From positions 1-6,124 of the forward strand of contig SKQI01000117.1 of NCBI GenBank assembly GCA_007119095.1: 6,124 nucleotides of DNA, read 5' to 3'. Made by a program: the position numbers and the translations under genes. The notes under the pieces are model-generated. The model was not told the origin of the DNA. It saw nothing but the letters and a program-made list of their open reading frames with translations, and ran no database searches. This DNA comes from Wenzhouxiangella sp. (GTDB lineage Bacteria > Pseudomonadota > Gammaproteobacteria > Xanthomonadales > Wenzhouxiangellaceae). Shown here piece after piece: positions 1-5,477 of this stretch; the stretch's first letter is position 1; each line of letters starts with the position of its first letter.

Positions 1-249
1 CTGGGCGGCAACCTGCCGAATCAGAACCCGCAGTTCAGCGAAGTCATTCCGCCCACCAGCGCACCCAACGCCGGTGGCAACGTTCGCCAGCGCACCGGAT
101 CCCCAATTATCGATCGCGGCAACAACAGCTACATCGACGACGACAGCCTGGATCTGGACGGCCTTGAGCGAATCATCGACAACATTGTCGACCTCGGCCC
201 ATACGAATTCGGCAACGACGGGCTGTTCAGGGACCGGTTCGAAAACTAA
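1..249 (+). CDS. C-terminal part of a secreted parallel beta-helix (choice-of-anchor Q type) protein
   Basis: The reading frame is open from the first base and ends at TAA (247-249), giving the last 82 residues; the start lies outside the window. Seen in the sequence: SPIIDRG at fragment residues 34-40, a DLDGLERIID segment at 51-60 and VDLGPYEF at 63-70. Together they match the end pattern of parallel beta-helix proteins called choice-of-anchor Q (SPAIDxG ... DxDGxxR ... VDIGAYE). These are exported, repeat-built surface or secreted proteins of Gram-negative bacteria, usually without a known enzyme activity. After that domain comes a short tail, GNDGLFRDRFEN, which may be a sorting or anchoring signal (inference). 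The gene converges on the kinase gene, with 39 bp between the stop codons, and is probably unrelated to the pilus genes. The family call is fairly secure; substrate and role are unknown. Confidence 0.72.
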   Translation: MGGNLPNQNPQFSEVIPPTSAPNAGGNVRQRTGSPIIDRGNNSYIDDDSLDLDGLERIIDNIVDLGPYEFGNDGLFRDRFEN

Positions 250-264
250 ACCGACGTTGGCTAC

Positions 265-290
265 GGGCCGGGCCAGCAAGGGCCCGGCTC
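265..290. terminator. GC-rich hairpin in a convergent gap, possible bidirectional terminator
   Basis: An inverted repeat pairs 267-274 (gccgggcc) with 281-288 (ggcccggc) around the 6-nt loop agcaag. In the plus-strand RNA a G-U and a further G-C pair lengthen the stem to 10 bp (265-274 with 281-290). It lies between two convergent genes, 15 bp after the plus-strand stop, and overlaps the TGA stop (289-291) of the minus-strand kinase gene. Neither side has a T-tract, so it is not a classic intrinsic terminator. It could act as a 3'-end stabilising hairpin or a weak terminator for both transcripts. Confidence 0.5.
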
Positions 291-1299
291 AGGCATCCAG
301 GGGAACTGTCAGGGCGGCATGGAAGGTGCTGCTGTGAGTCCAGGTCTTCAAGCCGGCGCGTTCTTCGTAGGCCAGGGCCAGGCGCTGCTTGATATTGCTT
401 ACGCCAAGCCCATGACCATGGCTGGGGATGGCATCGGCCGCATCCGGAACCGGGTTTTCGATCTCGAAGCGCAGGCGGCGAAAGCTTATGCGCTGGGCAC
501 GAATCGACAGCTTCCCGCCCTTGGGTCGCGCGGCAATGCCGTGAATCACGGCATTTTCTACCAGCGGCTGCAGAATCAGCGCTGGAATCTCAAGCCCTTG
601 CGGCAGATTATCGGGCAACGACCATTCGACCTCCAGCCGATCACCCAGTCGCAGCTTTTCAATCCGCAGGTAGGCCCGTACCAGGGCGAGCTCTTCCTCC
701 AGGCTGTGTCGCGCCTCATCGACCAGGCCGGCTTTCAGCAGATCCGAAAGGTCCAGCAGCGCCTCCTCCGCCTCGCCCGGGTTGTTCTGAATCAGCTCGA
801 CAATGGCATTCAAGGCATTGAACAAAAAATGAGGCCGAATCCGAGCCTGCAAGGCCCCCAGCCTGGCCCGCGCTTCCGCGGCGATCTGGTTGCGCCAGCG
901 TTGCTGCAACACAAGATAGCGGGTGTAGACCAAGGCGATCAGCAACGCCAACATCCCATTGCGCAGAAGAAACCAGTTTGCTTCATCGGCTGCAGGCTCA
1001 ACCCATTTTATGGCCAGAAAGCTGTAGGCAAAGGTGATTATGGGAAGAATCAGGAAGATAGCCAAGGCCCGCAGAACAACAGCGTTCAGTCGGGCGTGCA
1101 GCGCGCAGACAATGAACGCGCTGGTCAATGCCACCAGCATCACGAAAGGCAAGGCCAGGCCGAAGATCTGCAGGAAGTCTGCAGGCTCCCCGGCCTGCCC
1201 TAGCGCTAGGAAGGCAGCCAGCAAGGCTGTCAGTAGAACCAGAAAGACCAGATTGCGGGGGGAGCAGGGTCTCGCAGAACCGCGCTCCCTCTCCTGCAC
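289..1299 (-). CDS. Membrane sensor histidine kinase, LytS/AlgZ (FimS) family
   Basis: A 336-residue protein. Hydropathy by eye suggests four membrane helices at about 17-34, 42-67, 73-97 and 109-129, with no large periplasmic sensor domain. Then comes a His_kinase-type domain: H-box RPHFLFNALN with phospho-acceptor His157, the LEEELALVRAYLRIEKLRLGDRL segment (about 200-222), N-box QPLVENAVIHG with Asn249, and a glycine box GHGLGVSNIKQRL (295-307) before the C-terminus. All catalytic motifs look intact. This architecture fits the LytS/YehU-type kinases, and the IEKLRLGDRL wording resembles AlgZ/FimS of Pseudomonas, which with the LytTR regulator AlgR controls type IV pili. The location directly after pilus genes supports that link (inference). 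No response regulator follows; the next gene is convergent. The start is GTG at 1297-1299, the only usual start available after an in-frame TAG six codons upstream, and it has no clear Shine-Dalgarno sequence. AlgZ orthology versus another LytS-family kinase is not proven. Confidence 0.88.
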   Translation of the reverse strand: MQERERGSARPCSPRNLVFLVLLTALLAAFLALGQAGEPADFLQIFGLALPFVMLVALTSAFIVCALHARLNAVVLRALAIFLILPIITFAYSFLAIKWVEPAADEANWFLLRNGMLALLIALVYTRYLVLQQRWRNQIAAEARARLGALQARIRPHFLFNALNAIVELIQNNPGEAEEALLDLSDLLKAGLVDEARHSLEEELALVRAYLRIEKLRLGDRLEVEWSLPDNLPQGLEIPALILQPLVENAVIHGIAARPKGGKLSIRAQRISFRRLRFEIENPVPDAADAIPSHGHGLGVSNIKQRLALAYEERAGLKTWTHSSTFHAALTVPLDA

Positions 1300-1341
1300 A
1301 AGAATTACCGCAGACTATCAGGAGAAAAGATCAGAAAACAC

Positions 1342-1353
1342 ACTTGCGCAAGT
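1342..1353. promoter_or_regulatory. 12-bp perfect palindrome upstream of the kinase gene
   Basis: ACTTGCGCAAGT is its own reverse complement. It lies in the 54-bp gap between the stop codon of the small secreted-protein gene (TAA at 1354-1356) and the GTG start of the kinase gene. A dimeric regulator could bind it. As RNA it would form only a 4-bp stem with a 4-nt loop, so it is a poor terminator even though a short T-run follows on the minus strand. No convincing -35/-10 pair was found around it. A palindrome of this length is expected about once or twice by chance in 6 kb, so only its position argues for function. Confidence 0.25.
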
Positions 1354-1680
1354 TTAGTGGTCGATCCAAAGCAGCAGTACTTCTCTCGAGCCACCCTCGG
1401 AACCTTCAGGCAACACCGACTCTGCAACATAGACGCTCAAACCACTTCGAAGGGTCGGAGGTGCCTCTCCTGAGATAGTCTTGATTGTTGTCCTCTCGGT
1501 AACCAGAAAAACACCTCGGTCAACGATTCTCAAGTAACCAGAAGATGAAGAGTATTGAGATACCAGCGAAAATTGTTCCTCATCTGGAACAGGGACATGC
1601 AGAGCAGAAACTCGATCCGCCGACAACGCCAAAGCGAAGGTGATACCCAGAAGAAACACTCGAAAAATCTTTACGTTCAT
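1354..1680 (-). CDS. Small secreted protein of unknown function, possibly PilY2-like
   Basis: A 108-residue protein with a clear Sec signal peptide: Lys/Arg near the N-terminus, a hydrophobic stretch at about 8-21 and a VSA motif giving likely cleavage after Ala26. The mature part is about 82 residues, has no cysteine, and alternates hydrophobic and polar residues as in a small beta-barrel (GYLRIVDRGVFLVTERTTI, then SGLSVYVAESVL, ending VLLLWIDH). I do not recognise a named domain. The size, export signal and pattern 'GxLxxIDxxxFxV ... LxxGLxVxV ... LLWI' recall PilY2, the small secreted protein of the Pseudomonas minor-pilin operon, but PilY2 lies between pilY1 and pilE and this gene follows pilE by 41 bp. 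The ATG start is well supported by an AGGTGAG ribosome binding site. It is probably cotranscribed with pilE. Real gene likely; function open. Confidence 0.72.
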   Translation of the reverse strand: MNVKIFRVFLLGITFALALSADRVSALHVPVPDEEQFSLVSQYSSSSGYLRIVDRGVFLVTERTTIKTISGEAPPTLRSGLSVYVAESVLPEGSEGGSREVLLLWIDH

Positions 1681-1686
1681 AGGTCA

Positions 1687-1693
1687 CTCACCT
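1687..1693 (-). promoter_or_regulatory. Ribosome binding site of the small secreted-protein gene
   Basis: On the minus strand AGGTGAG lies 6 nt before the ATG at 1678-1680. It is a strong Shine-Dalgarno match in a short gap and supports both the reality of this small gene and the choice of start. The kinase gene that follows has no comparable site. Confidence 0.7.
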
Positions 1694-1721
1694 AACAAGT
1701 CTTAGCAAAAAATAACACCAG

Positions 1722-2135
1722 TCACCAACAATCGCCTACGGGCAACTCAGCTGAGTTTCCCCTAATACCAAGGTGATTCAATGTGAGCGTGCCGCAACGA
1801 TCTCGTGTCTGATTACCCACGCCCTGCGGCGTCGCCGTAACCGTAAAGGTATCGGACTCGTCTTCCACCGTAATCACGTACCGGCCATTATCGGTGGTCC
1901 TCCCATCAATCTCGCAATTGTCATAACCATTAGTTCGGGTGAAACATCGCTCGTATAGCTGGGCGATATCCATCATGTCAGCCTGCGCTGCACTGCGGCT
2001 AGATTCAATGACGTGACGCTGGTAAGCCGGGTAGGCGATAGCCGCGAGAACAGCTATCACCGCTACCACGATAAGCAACTCGATCAGCGTAAAACCTGAC
2101 TGATTGCTGCTTGAAAGGCTCGATTCATTTTTCAT
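1722..2135 (-). CDS. pilE: Type IV minor pilin PilE
   Basis: A 137-residue type IV pilin. A 14-residue polar leader ends in Gly14, followed by FTLIELLIVVAVIAVLAAIA: the prepilin peptidase (PilD) site is G14|F15, the mature protein starts with Phe (to be N-methylated), and the conserved Glu is at +5 (Glu19). The hydrophobic helix runs to about residue 34, followed by the usual AYPAYQ. The globular part has four cysteines (64, 74, 114, 136). The C-terminal pattern RDRCGTLTLNHLGIRG ... GDCW is typical of the PilE/ComP minor-pilin family, with a likely C114-C136 disulfide loop. In Pseudomonas PilE is incorporated into the pilus and bridges the PilVWXY1 priming subcomplex to the major pilin. The start lies 3 nt after the pilY1 stop, with GGAG at 2142-2145 placed 6 nt before the ATG inside the pilY1 end, which implies translational coupling. 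A ComP-like or other minor pilin is the only real alternative. Confidence 0.92.
   Translation of the reverse strand: MKNESSLSSSNQSGFTLIELLIVVAVIAVLAAIAYPAYQRHVIESSRSAAQADMMDIAQLYERCFTRTNGYDNCEIDGRTTDNGRYVITVEDESDTFTVTATPQGVGNQTRDRCGTLTLNHLGIRGNSAELPVGDCW
1744..1757. repeat. 14-bp perfect palindrome inside the 3' end of pilE
   Basis: AACTCAGCTGAGTT is self-complementary and lies within pilE codons for Asn-Ser-Ala-Glu-Leu, about 20-30 bp before the stop codon. As RNA it makes a 5-bp stem with a 4-nt loop. The T-run on the minus strand lies about 30 nt further on, beyond the stop, too far to make an intrinsic terminator. About 0.4 such palindromes are expected by chance in a window of this size. 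Confidence 0.2.
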
Positions 2136-2138
2136 GCA

Positions 2139-5100
2139 CTACTCCGTCTGCAGCCAATGGAACCGACGGCCAAACTGGAAGTCTGCCGCTTCTTCGCGAG
2201 AGGCATCGTCCTCGAAACAGAAAGTATCGCCAGCGATTGTGATGCAAATCGAAGGCGCTTCCGGGGGATCGTCTGGATCGGTTGGGTCATCCGGGTCCGA
2301 AGGATCATCGGGTTCAGGCCGCGCCGTCACACCCCTGACAAACACGGCGGGGCGCGCTGGCGCACCTTCGACATTCCTGACGACAGCGCCGTATTCACCG
2401 AGCCCTTCCAATGGGAACGCACCCTGGCCGCTGGGCAGACTCATTACATACAGGTCATTGAATCCACCGGCCACGCAAACATCTTCGGTCGGTGAAAACG
2501 AGCTAAAGATCACTCGGTCCCGGAGCACGAACGGAGCAAACAGAACCCTGTGCCCCTCAGGCAGTTTCACAAACCACCCTTTTTCAGTGCTCCCCTCTTC
2601 TATCTCAGCCTGGGCGCCTGTCGCGGCGCCTTCGAAGGATCGATCCACCAGATTGTCACGACTAAAATTCGGCTCCGACCCTTCCGGGTTCAAGTCATGA
2701 ATAACATAGAAGTACTCGTCTGGCCCGGTTGCATCGTCGTCGCCTACCTCGAAATACTTCCCGGTTCCAAAAGAAACAACAAAACCAACATTTCCGGTGC
2801 TTACGGGGTAACTGATATCGGGGGCAGCGGTGATCGGCCGGTCTCCACTGAACACTCTCTTGCCATCGGCACTTAGATCGTCGAGATCGAAACGCCAAAG
2901 GTTTCCATGCAAATCGCCGGCGTAAACCCAGCGATGATGCAGCTCGGCCGGCCGGCTAAAGCCCAACCGTAGATCAGAAAGTCCATTTGGATTGGCAGAG
3001 GTACCGGCACTACCCAGCAGACTCGCCAACACTTCACCGGTCTCCAGGTCGAACACCAGCAGGCGCGCATCATGATTTTCAGAGTTGTAGCCATTACCAA
3101 CCACCACGACCCATGTTCCGTCACTGAGTCTGGCCACCTGCGGTGCTGAGAAGGTGTACCCCAAATCATTGGCATGAGCACCCAAGTCCTCCGTAGTCCG
3201 TTCCCAGAGCACGGTCGGCAGGGTATTGCCATCACCCACCTCGGTCACATCCAGCGCAAAAATGGATCTTCCGCCAGCACCGAGAGACCCGACCAACACG
3301 GTCGCCCAGTCACCGTCTATCTGTGCGTCAGCAATCTGCGTCTTGCCGTCCATGGTGTAGACGAAAGCCGGGGACGGCAGAGCTACTTTTTCCAGTCGCG
3401 GCCAAACGCCACGCGGAACATAGCCAAAAATCTCCCTGCCCGCATTCTGCCCCTGCGCGCGGAAGGCGTGCAGGATGCCATCGTTTGAGCCCACGTAAAC
3501 GACAGGGTCGCGACCCGCTTTTTCGGTGACGAATTCATTGTAGGTGCTGCCACCACCCTCATCGCTCGGCAGGCGCGCCCAGTCGAAATTGCGCTGACGC
3601 TGAACGAGCGGTTCGGACCCCGCAATCGCACCTATCAGCGTCTCGCGGTTTCTGAATGGGCCACCTTGCTCCTGCTCCATGGCCTGACTGCCATGAACGT
3701 AATCAACGATGCTTCGGGCATAAACAAGATCCTCTTCAGACGGATTTTGGCCGGCAATGGCATTGACCAACTCGTTATTGGAATTATTGAACGTGCCACC
3801 ATGGGTGATCAGCGTGCGGGCAAACCAGTTCACCGGCAACCGCTCGCTTGCTCGCCATTGCACGCTGGGCTCTTCGCTGGTCAGATCAGAAACTGCTTCG
3901 ACTTCACCGCTCCAGTCGGACGGGTCTGTAATCGTCCGAAACGCCAGGTCGTCATCAAGGAGGACCGACCCTGAAACAGTAGTACCGAACTGAGCTTGAG
4001 AATCAGCAATGACCTGCTGAAAAATATCATTCACCGCCTCGAAGAGAGCGGCTGGGTTATTCGCCAAGAAAGGGGTGTCAGTTCCTCCCGCTGCCGCCAG
4101 ACGATCCAACGCATCATCCGGCACGGCCGGCGGCATTGAAAATCCTACAACGTATACGGAAACACCAGCCTGCTGGTTGAAACTCTCGGCGGCAGCAATG
4201 GCGTCAGTCAGAGCGGCTTCAACATCCGCGCCATAGCCCGCGCCGTCGATCCGTCGAGAGGGCATACCATCTGTTAACCAGATTGCCGCATCGACGCCGC
4301 ATGACTCTGGGATTGGATAAACACCTGCCCGTCTACCTTGATCCGTGCCAAAATTTGCAGTCTGATTAAGAAAGTAGTCACGCGCTGTCAGTAGCGTGCC
4401 CTGCAGTGGTGTATCACCAGCAGCAATGATCGGCTCCTCTGGATCCGTCAAAAGGTTCGGGTTGGTATTGTCATGATGAACCGGAGCAAGCTTCAATGCC
4501 AATGCGTCTGCGTGTTCTTCATCCAAAAACCGGATGGGCGTGTGAAGATATCCCCGACCAGGCGAACCCTGCGCGAGCCACTCAGGCCGCTCGAACGCCA
4601 GCCAAACCATGAGCCGCCCCCAATGGGTCACACCTCGAGCACGGGCGCTGTCAGTCAGGGTGCCAGTAGTCGCAAATGCTCCGTCGGTGTAACCTCGATT
4701 CGGTGTCGGATTCCAACCTTGATTATCGGGGGGTACAACATTGCTGGTTCCAGTCTTGTTTCGCCAACAACGAAAAGGGAACGGCTCAGTCAGAAATCCG
4801 CCTCCCGGCTCACGGGTGTAGCAATAAGTGTCCTGATCATTAAATGAATACCCTGGAACACCGATATTGTAGTGGATCCATTCACCAGGGCTGCTGGGAT
4901 TTGGTGTGCGAAAGGCTTTTGTTTGAGAATCCCAGGGAGCACCGGGAAAATCCGGGTCCCAGTCGGCGGGGTTATAGCTGACGTCATAGAGACGGTTCCC
5001 CACTCGCACTAACCTCGTGTTGTTGGAGCCCGTCCCTAATGGGAACTGCTGATACGCCATCAAGCCGAGATTGATCTGATCGCGATAATCAGCCAACAAG

Positions 5101-5375
5101 CCTCGGCCAACTTCCCTGATCATTTCTGACTTACTAAGCGGACTGACCGCACCAACTGGGCAATCAGCGGGCGCCGGCGGGGCACAGTCGGCTGCAACGA
5201 GACCATCCAGGTCTTCAACCATCGAGTTGGAATTATCGAGAATAAGGAGAATATTGGGCGGCTGGCCAGTCGCAAGGGCCAGGGGTTGTGGGGCGATATT
5301 CAGCGCACCCTGGGCCGGCAGTCCGACGCACAGGGCCAAACTGGCAATGGCAAAGATGAAAAAACTTTTGTTCAT
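2139..5375 (-). CDS. pilY1: Type IV pilus tip adhesin / assembly factor PilY1
   Basis: A 1078-residue exported protein, close to the 1,000-1,200 residues usual for PilY1/PilC. The signal peptide is about 1-23 (AQG|A cleavage). A von Willebrand A domain follows (about 41-455) with a full metal-ion-dependent adhesion site: D47-N-S49-N-S51, Thr322 (DTPLQGT) and Asp369 (LTDGMPS). Between the first and second MIDAS motifs is a long segment with four cysteines (64, 72, 185, 203). The C-terminal PilC-type beta-propeller (about 575-980) shows YVGSNDGILHAF (627-638), the LVGSLGAGGRSIFALDVT blade (694-711), WVVVVGNGYN (755-764) and YAGDLHGNLWRFDL (818-831). The usual acidic calcium loop before YAGDL is not seen. 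A Pro/Asp repeat (1022-1037), a Cys1044/Cys1053 hairpin and a GRRFHWLQTE end close the protein. PilY1 acts at the pilus tip in assembly, adhesion and surface sensing. Start: ATG with CTGGAG 7 nt upstream. Confidence 0.95.
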   Translation of the reverse strand: MNKSFFIFAIASLALCVGLPAQGALNIAPQPLALATGQPPNILLILDNSNSMVEDLDGLVAADCAPPAPADCPVGAVSPLSKSEMIREVGRGLLADYRDQINLGLMAYQQFPLGTGSNNTRLVRVGNRLYDVSYNPADWDPDFPGAPWDSQTKAFRTPNPSSPGEWIHYNIGVPGYSFNDQDTYCYTREPGGGFLTEPFPFRCWRNKTGTSNVVPPDNQGWNPTPNRGYTDGAFATTGTLTDSARARGVTHWGRLMVWLAFERPEWLAQGSPGRGYLHTPIRFLDEEHADALALKLAPVHHDNTNPNLLTDPEEPIIAAGDTPLQGTLLTARDYFLNQTANFGTDQGRRAGVYPIPESCGVDAAIWLTDGMPSRRIDGAGYGADVEAALTDAIAAAESFNQQAGVSVYVVGFSMPPAVPDDALDRLAAAGGTDTPFLANNPAALFEAVNDIFQQVIADSQAQFGTTVSGSVLLDDDLAFRTITDPSDWSGEVEAVSDLTSEEPSVQWRASERLPVNWFARTLITHGGTFNNSNNELVNAIAGQNPSEEDLVYARSIVDYVHGSQAMEQEQGGPFRNRETLIGAIAGSEPLVQRQRNFDWARLPSDEGGGSTYNEFVTEKAGRDPVVYVGSNDGILHAFRAQGQNAGREIFGYVPRGVWPRLEKVALPSPAFVYTMDGKTQIADAQIDGDWATVLVGSLGAGGRSIFALDVTEVGDGNTLPTVLWERTTEDLGAHANDLGYTFSAPQVARLSDGTWVVVVGNGYNSENHDARLLVFDLETGEVLASLLGSAGTSANPNGLSDLRLGFSRPAELHHRWVYAGDLHGNLWRFDLDDLSADGKRVFSGDRPITAAPDISYPVSTGNVGFVVSFGTGKYFEVGDDDATGPDEYFYVIHDLNPEGSEPNFSRDNLVDRSFEGAATGAQAEIEEGSTEKGWFVKLPEGHRVLFAPFVLRDRVIFSSFSPTEDVCVAGGFNDLYVMSLPSGQGAFPLEGLGEYGAVVRNVEGAPARPAVFVRGVTARPEPDDPSDPDDPTDPDDPPEAPSICITIAGDTFCFEDDASREEAADFQFGRRFHWLQTE
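2265..2312 (-). repeat. Acidic Pro/Asp hexapeptide repeat in the PilY1 tail
   Basis: Residues 1022-1037 of PilY1 read as two and a half copies of PDDP(S/T)D, an 18-bp unit. The copies differ at third codon positions (CCC/CCG/CCA for Pro, GAT/GAC for Asp) while the amino acids stay the same, so the unit seems kept at the protein level and is not a recent DNA slippage tract. It probably makes a stiff, negatively charged linker between the propeller and the last about 40 residues. Confidence 0.7.
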
Positions 5376-5477
5376 GACTATGCTCCAGGCTGCTGAACAC
5401 TGGGCTGAACAAGGCCCGGCAAAAGAAAAGCGTTCAATGATTCATTGGCGAACGAGACAGACAAAACGCATCGGCAC
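5376..5477 (-). other. 102-bp pilX-pilY1 gap with a 13-bp palindrome
   Basis: This is the largest non-coding gap among the minus-strand genes. It holds the pilY1 ribosome binding site (CTGGAG, 5383-5388), two direct copies of GTTCAGC 12 bp apart (minus strand; 5392-5398 and 5404-5410), and an inverted repeat CAATGA-A-TCATTG (5435-5447, minus-strand reading). No good sigma70 promoter was found: TTGAAC-like -35 words have no matching -10 at 16-18 bp. No open frame here looks like a gene. It could hold an internal regulatory or mRNA-processing site, or simply be spacer. Confidence 0.3.

Noticed and set aside
74..337. Plus-strand Thr/Ser-rich frame overlapping the beta-helix gene end
   Set aside because: The other frame matches a known end motif and stops at 249. 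This frame is low-complexity and crosses the terminator hairpin.
319..1203. Long plus-strand open frame (294 codons) opposite the kinase gene
   Set aside because: It is exactly antisense to a gene with all kinase motifs, is Gln/Arg-rich, and shows no recognisable domain or signal. It is a shadow of the high-GC codon use.
1681..1721. AT-rich gap after pilE with TGTTATTTT as a possible extended -10 or terminator T-run
   Set aside because: No matching -35 was found at 15-18 bp and no stable stem directly precedes the T-run, so neither a promoter nor a terminator can be supported.
2104..2700. Plus-strand frame of 198 codons with Ser/Gly repeats
   Set aside because: Its repeats are the antisense of the PilY1 Pro/Asp linker and it overlaps the end of pilY1 and the start of pilE. 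No independent evidence for translation.
5447..5455. TCGTTCGCC on the minus strand, similar to the core of the Pseudomonas AlgR site (CCGTTCGTC)
   Set aside because: It matches at only 7 of 9 positions, lies between pilX and pilY1 and not before the operon, and such partial matches are expected by chance in 6 kb. The AlgZ-like kinase nearby makes it tempting but not supported.
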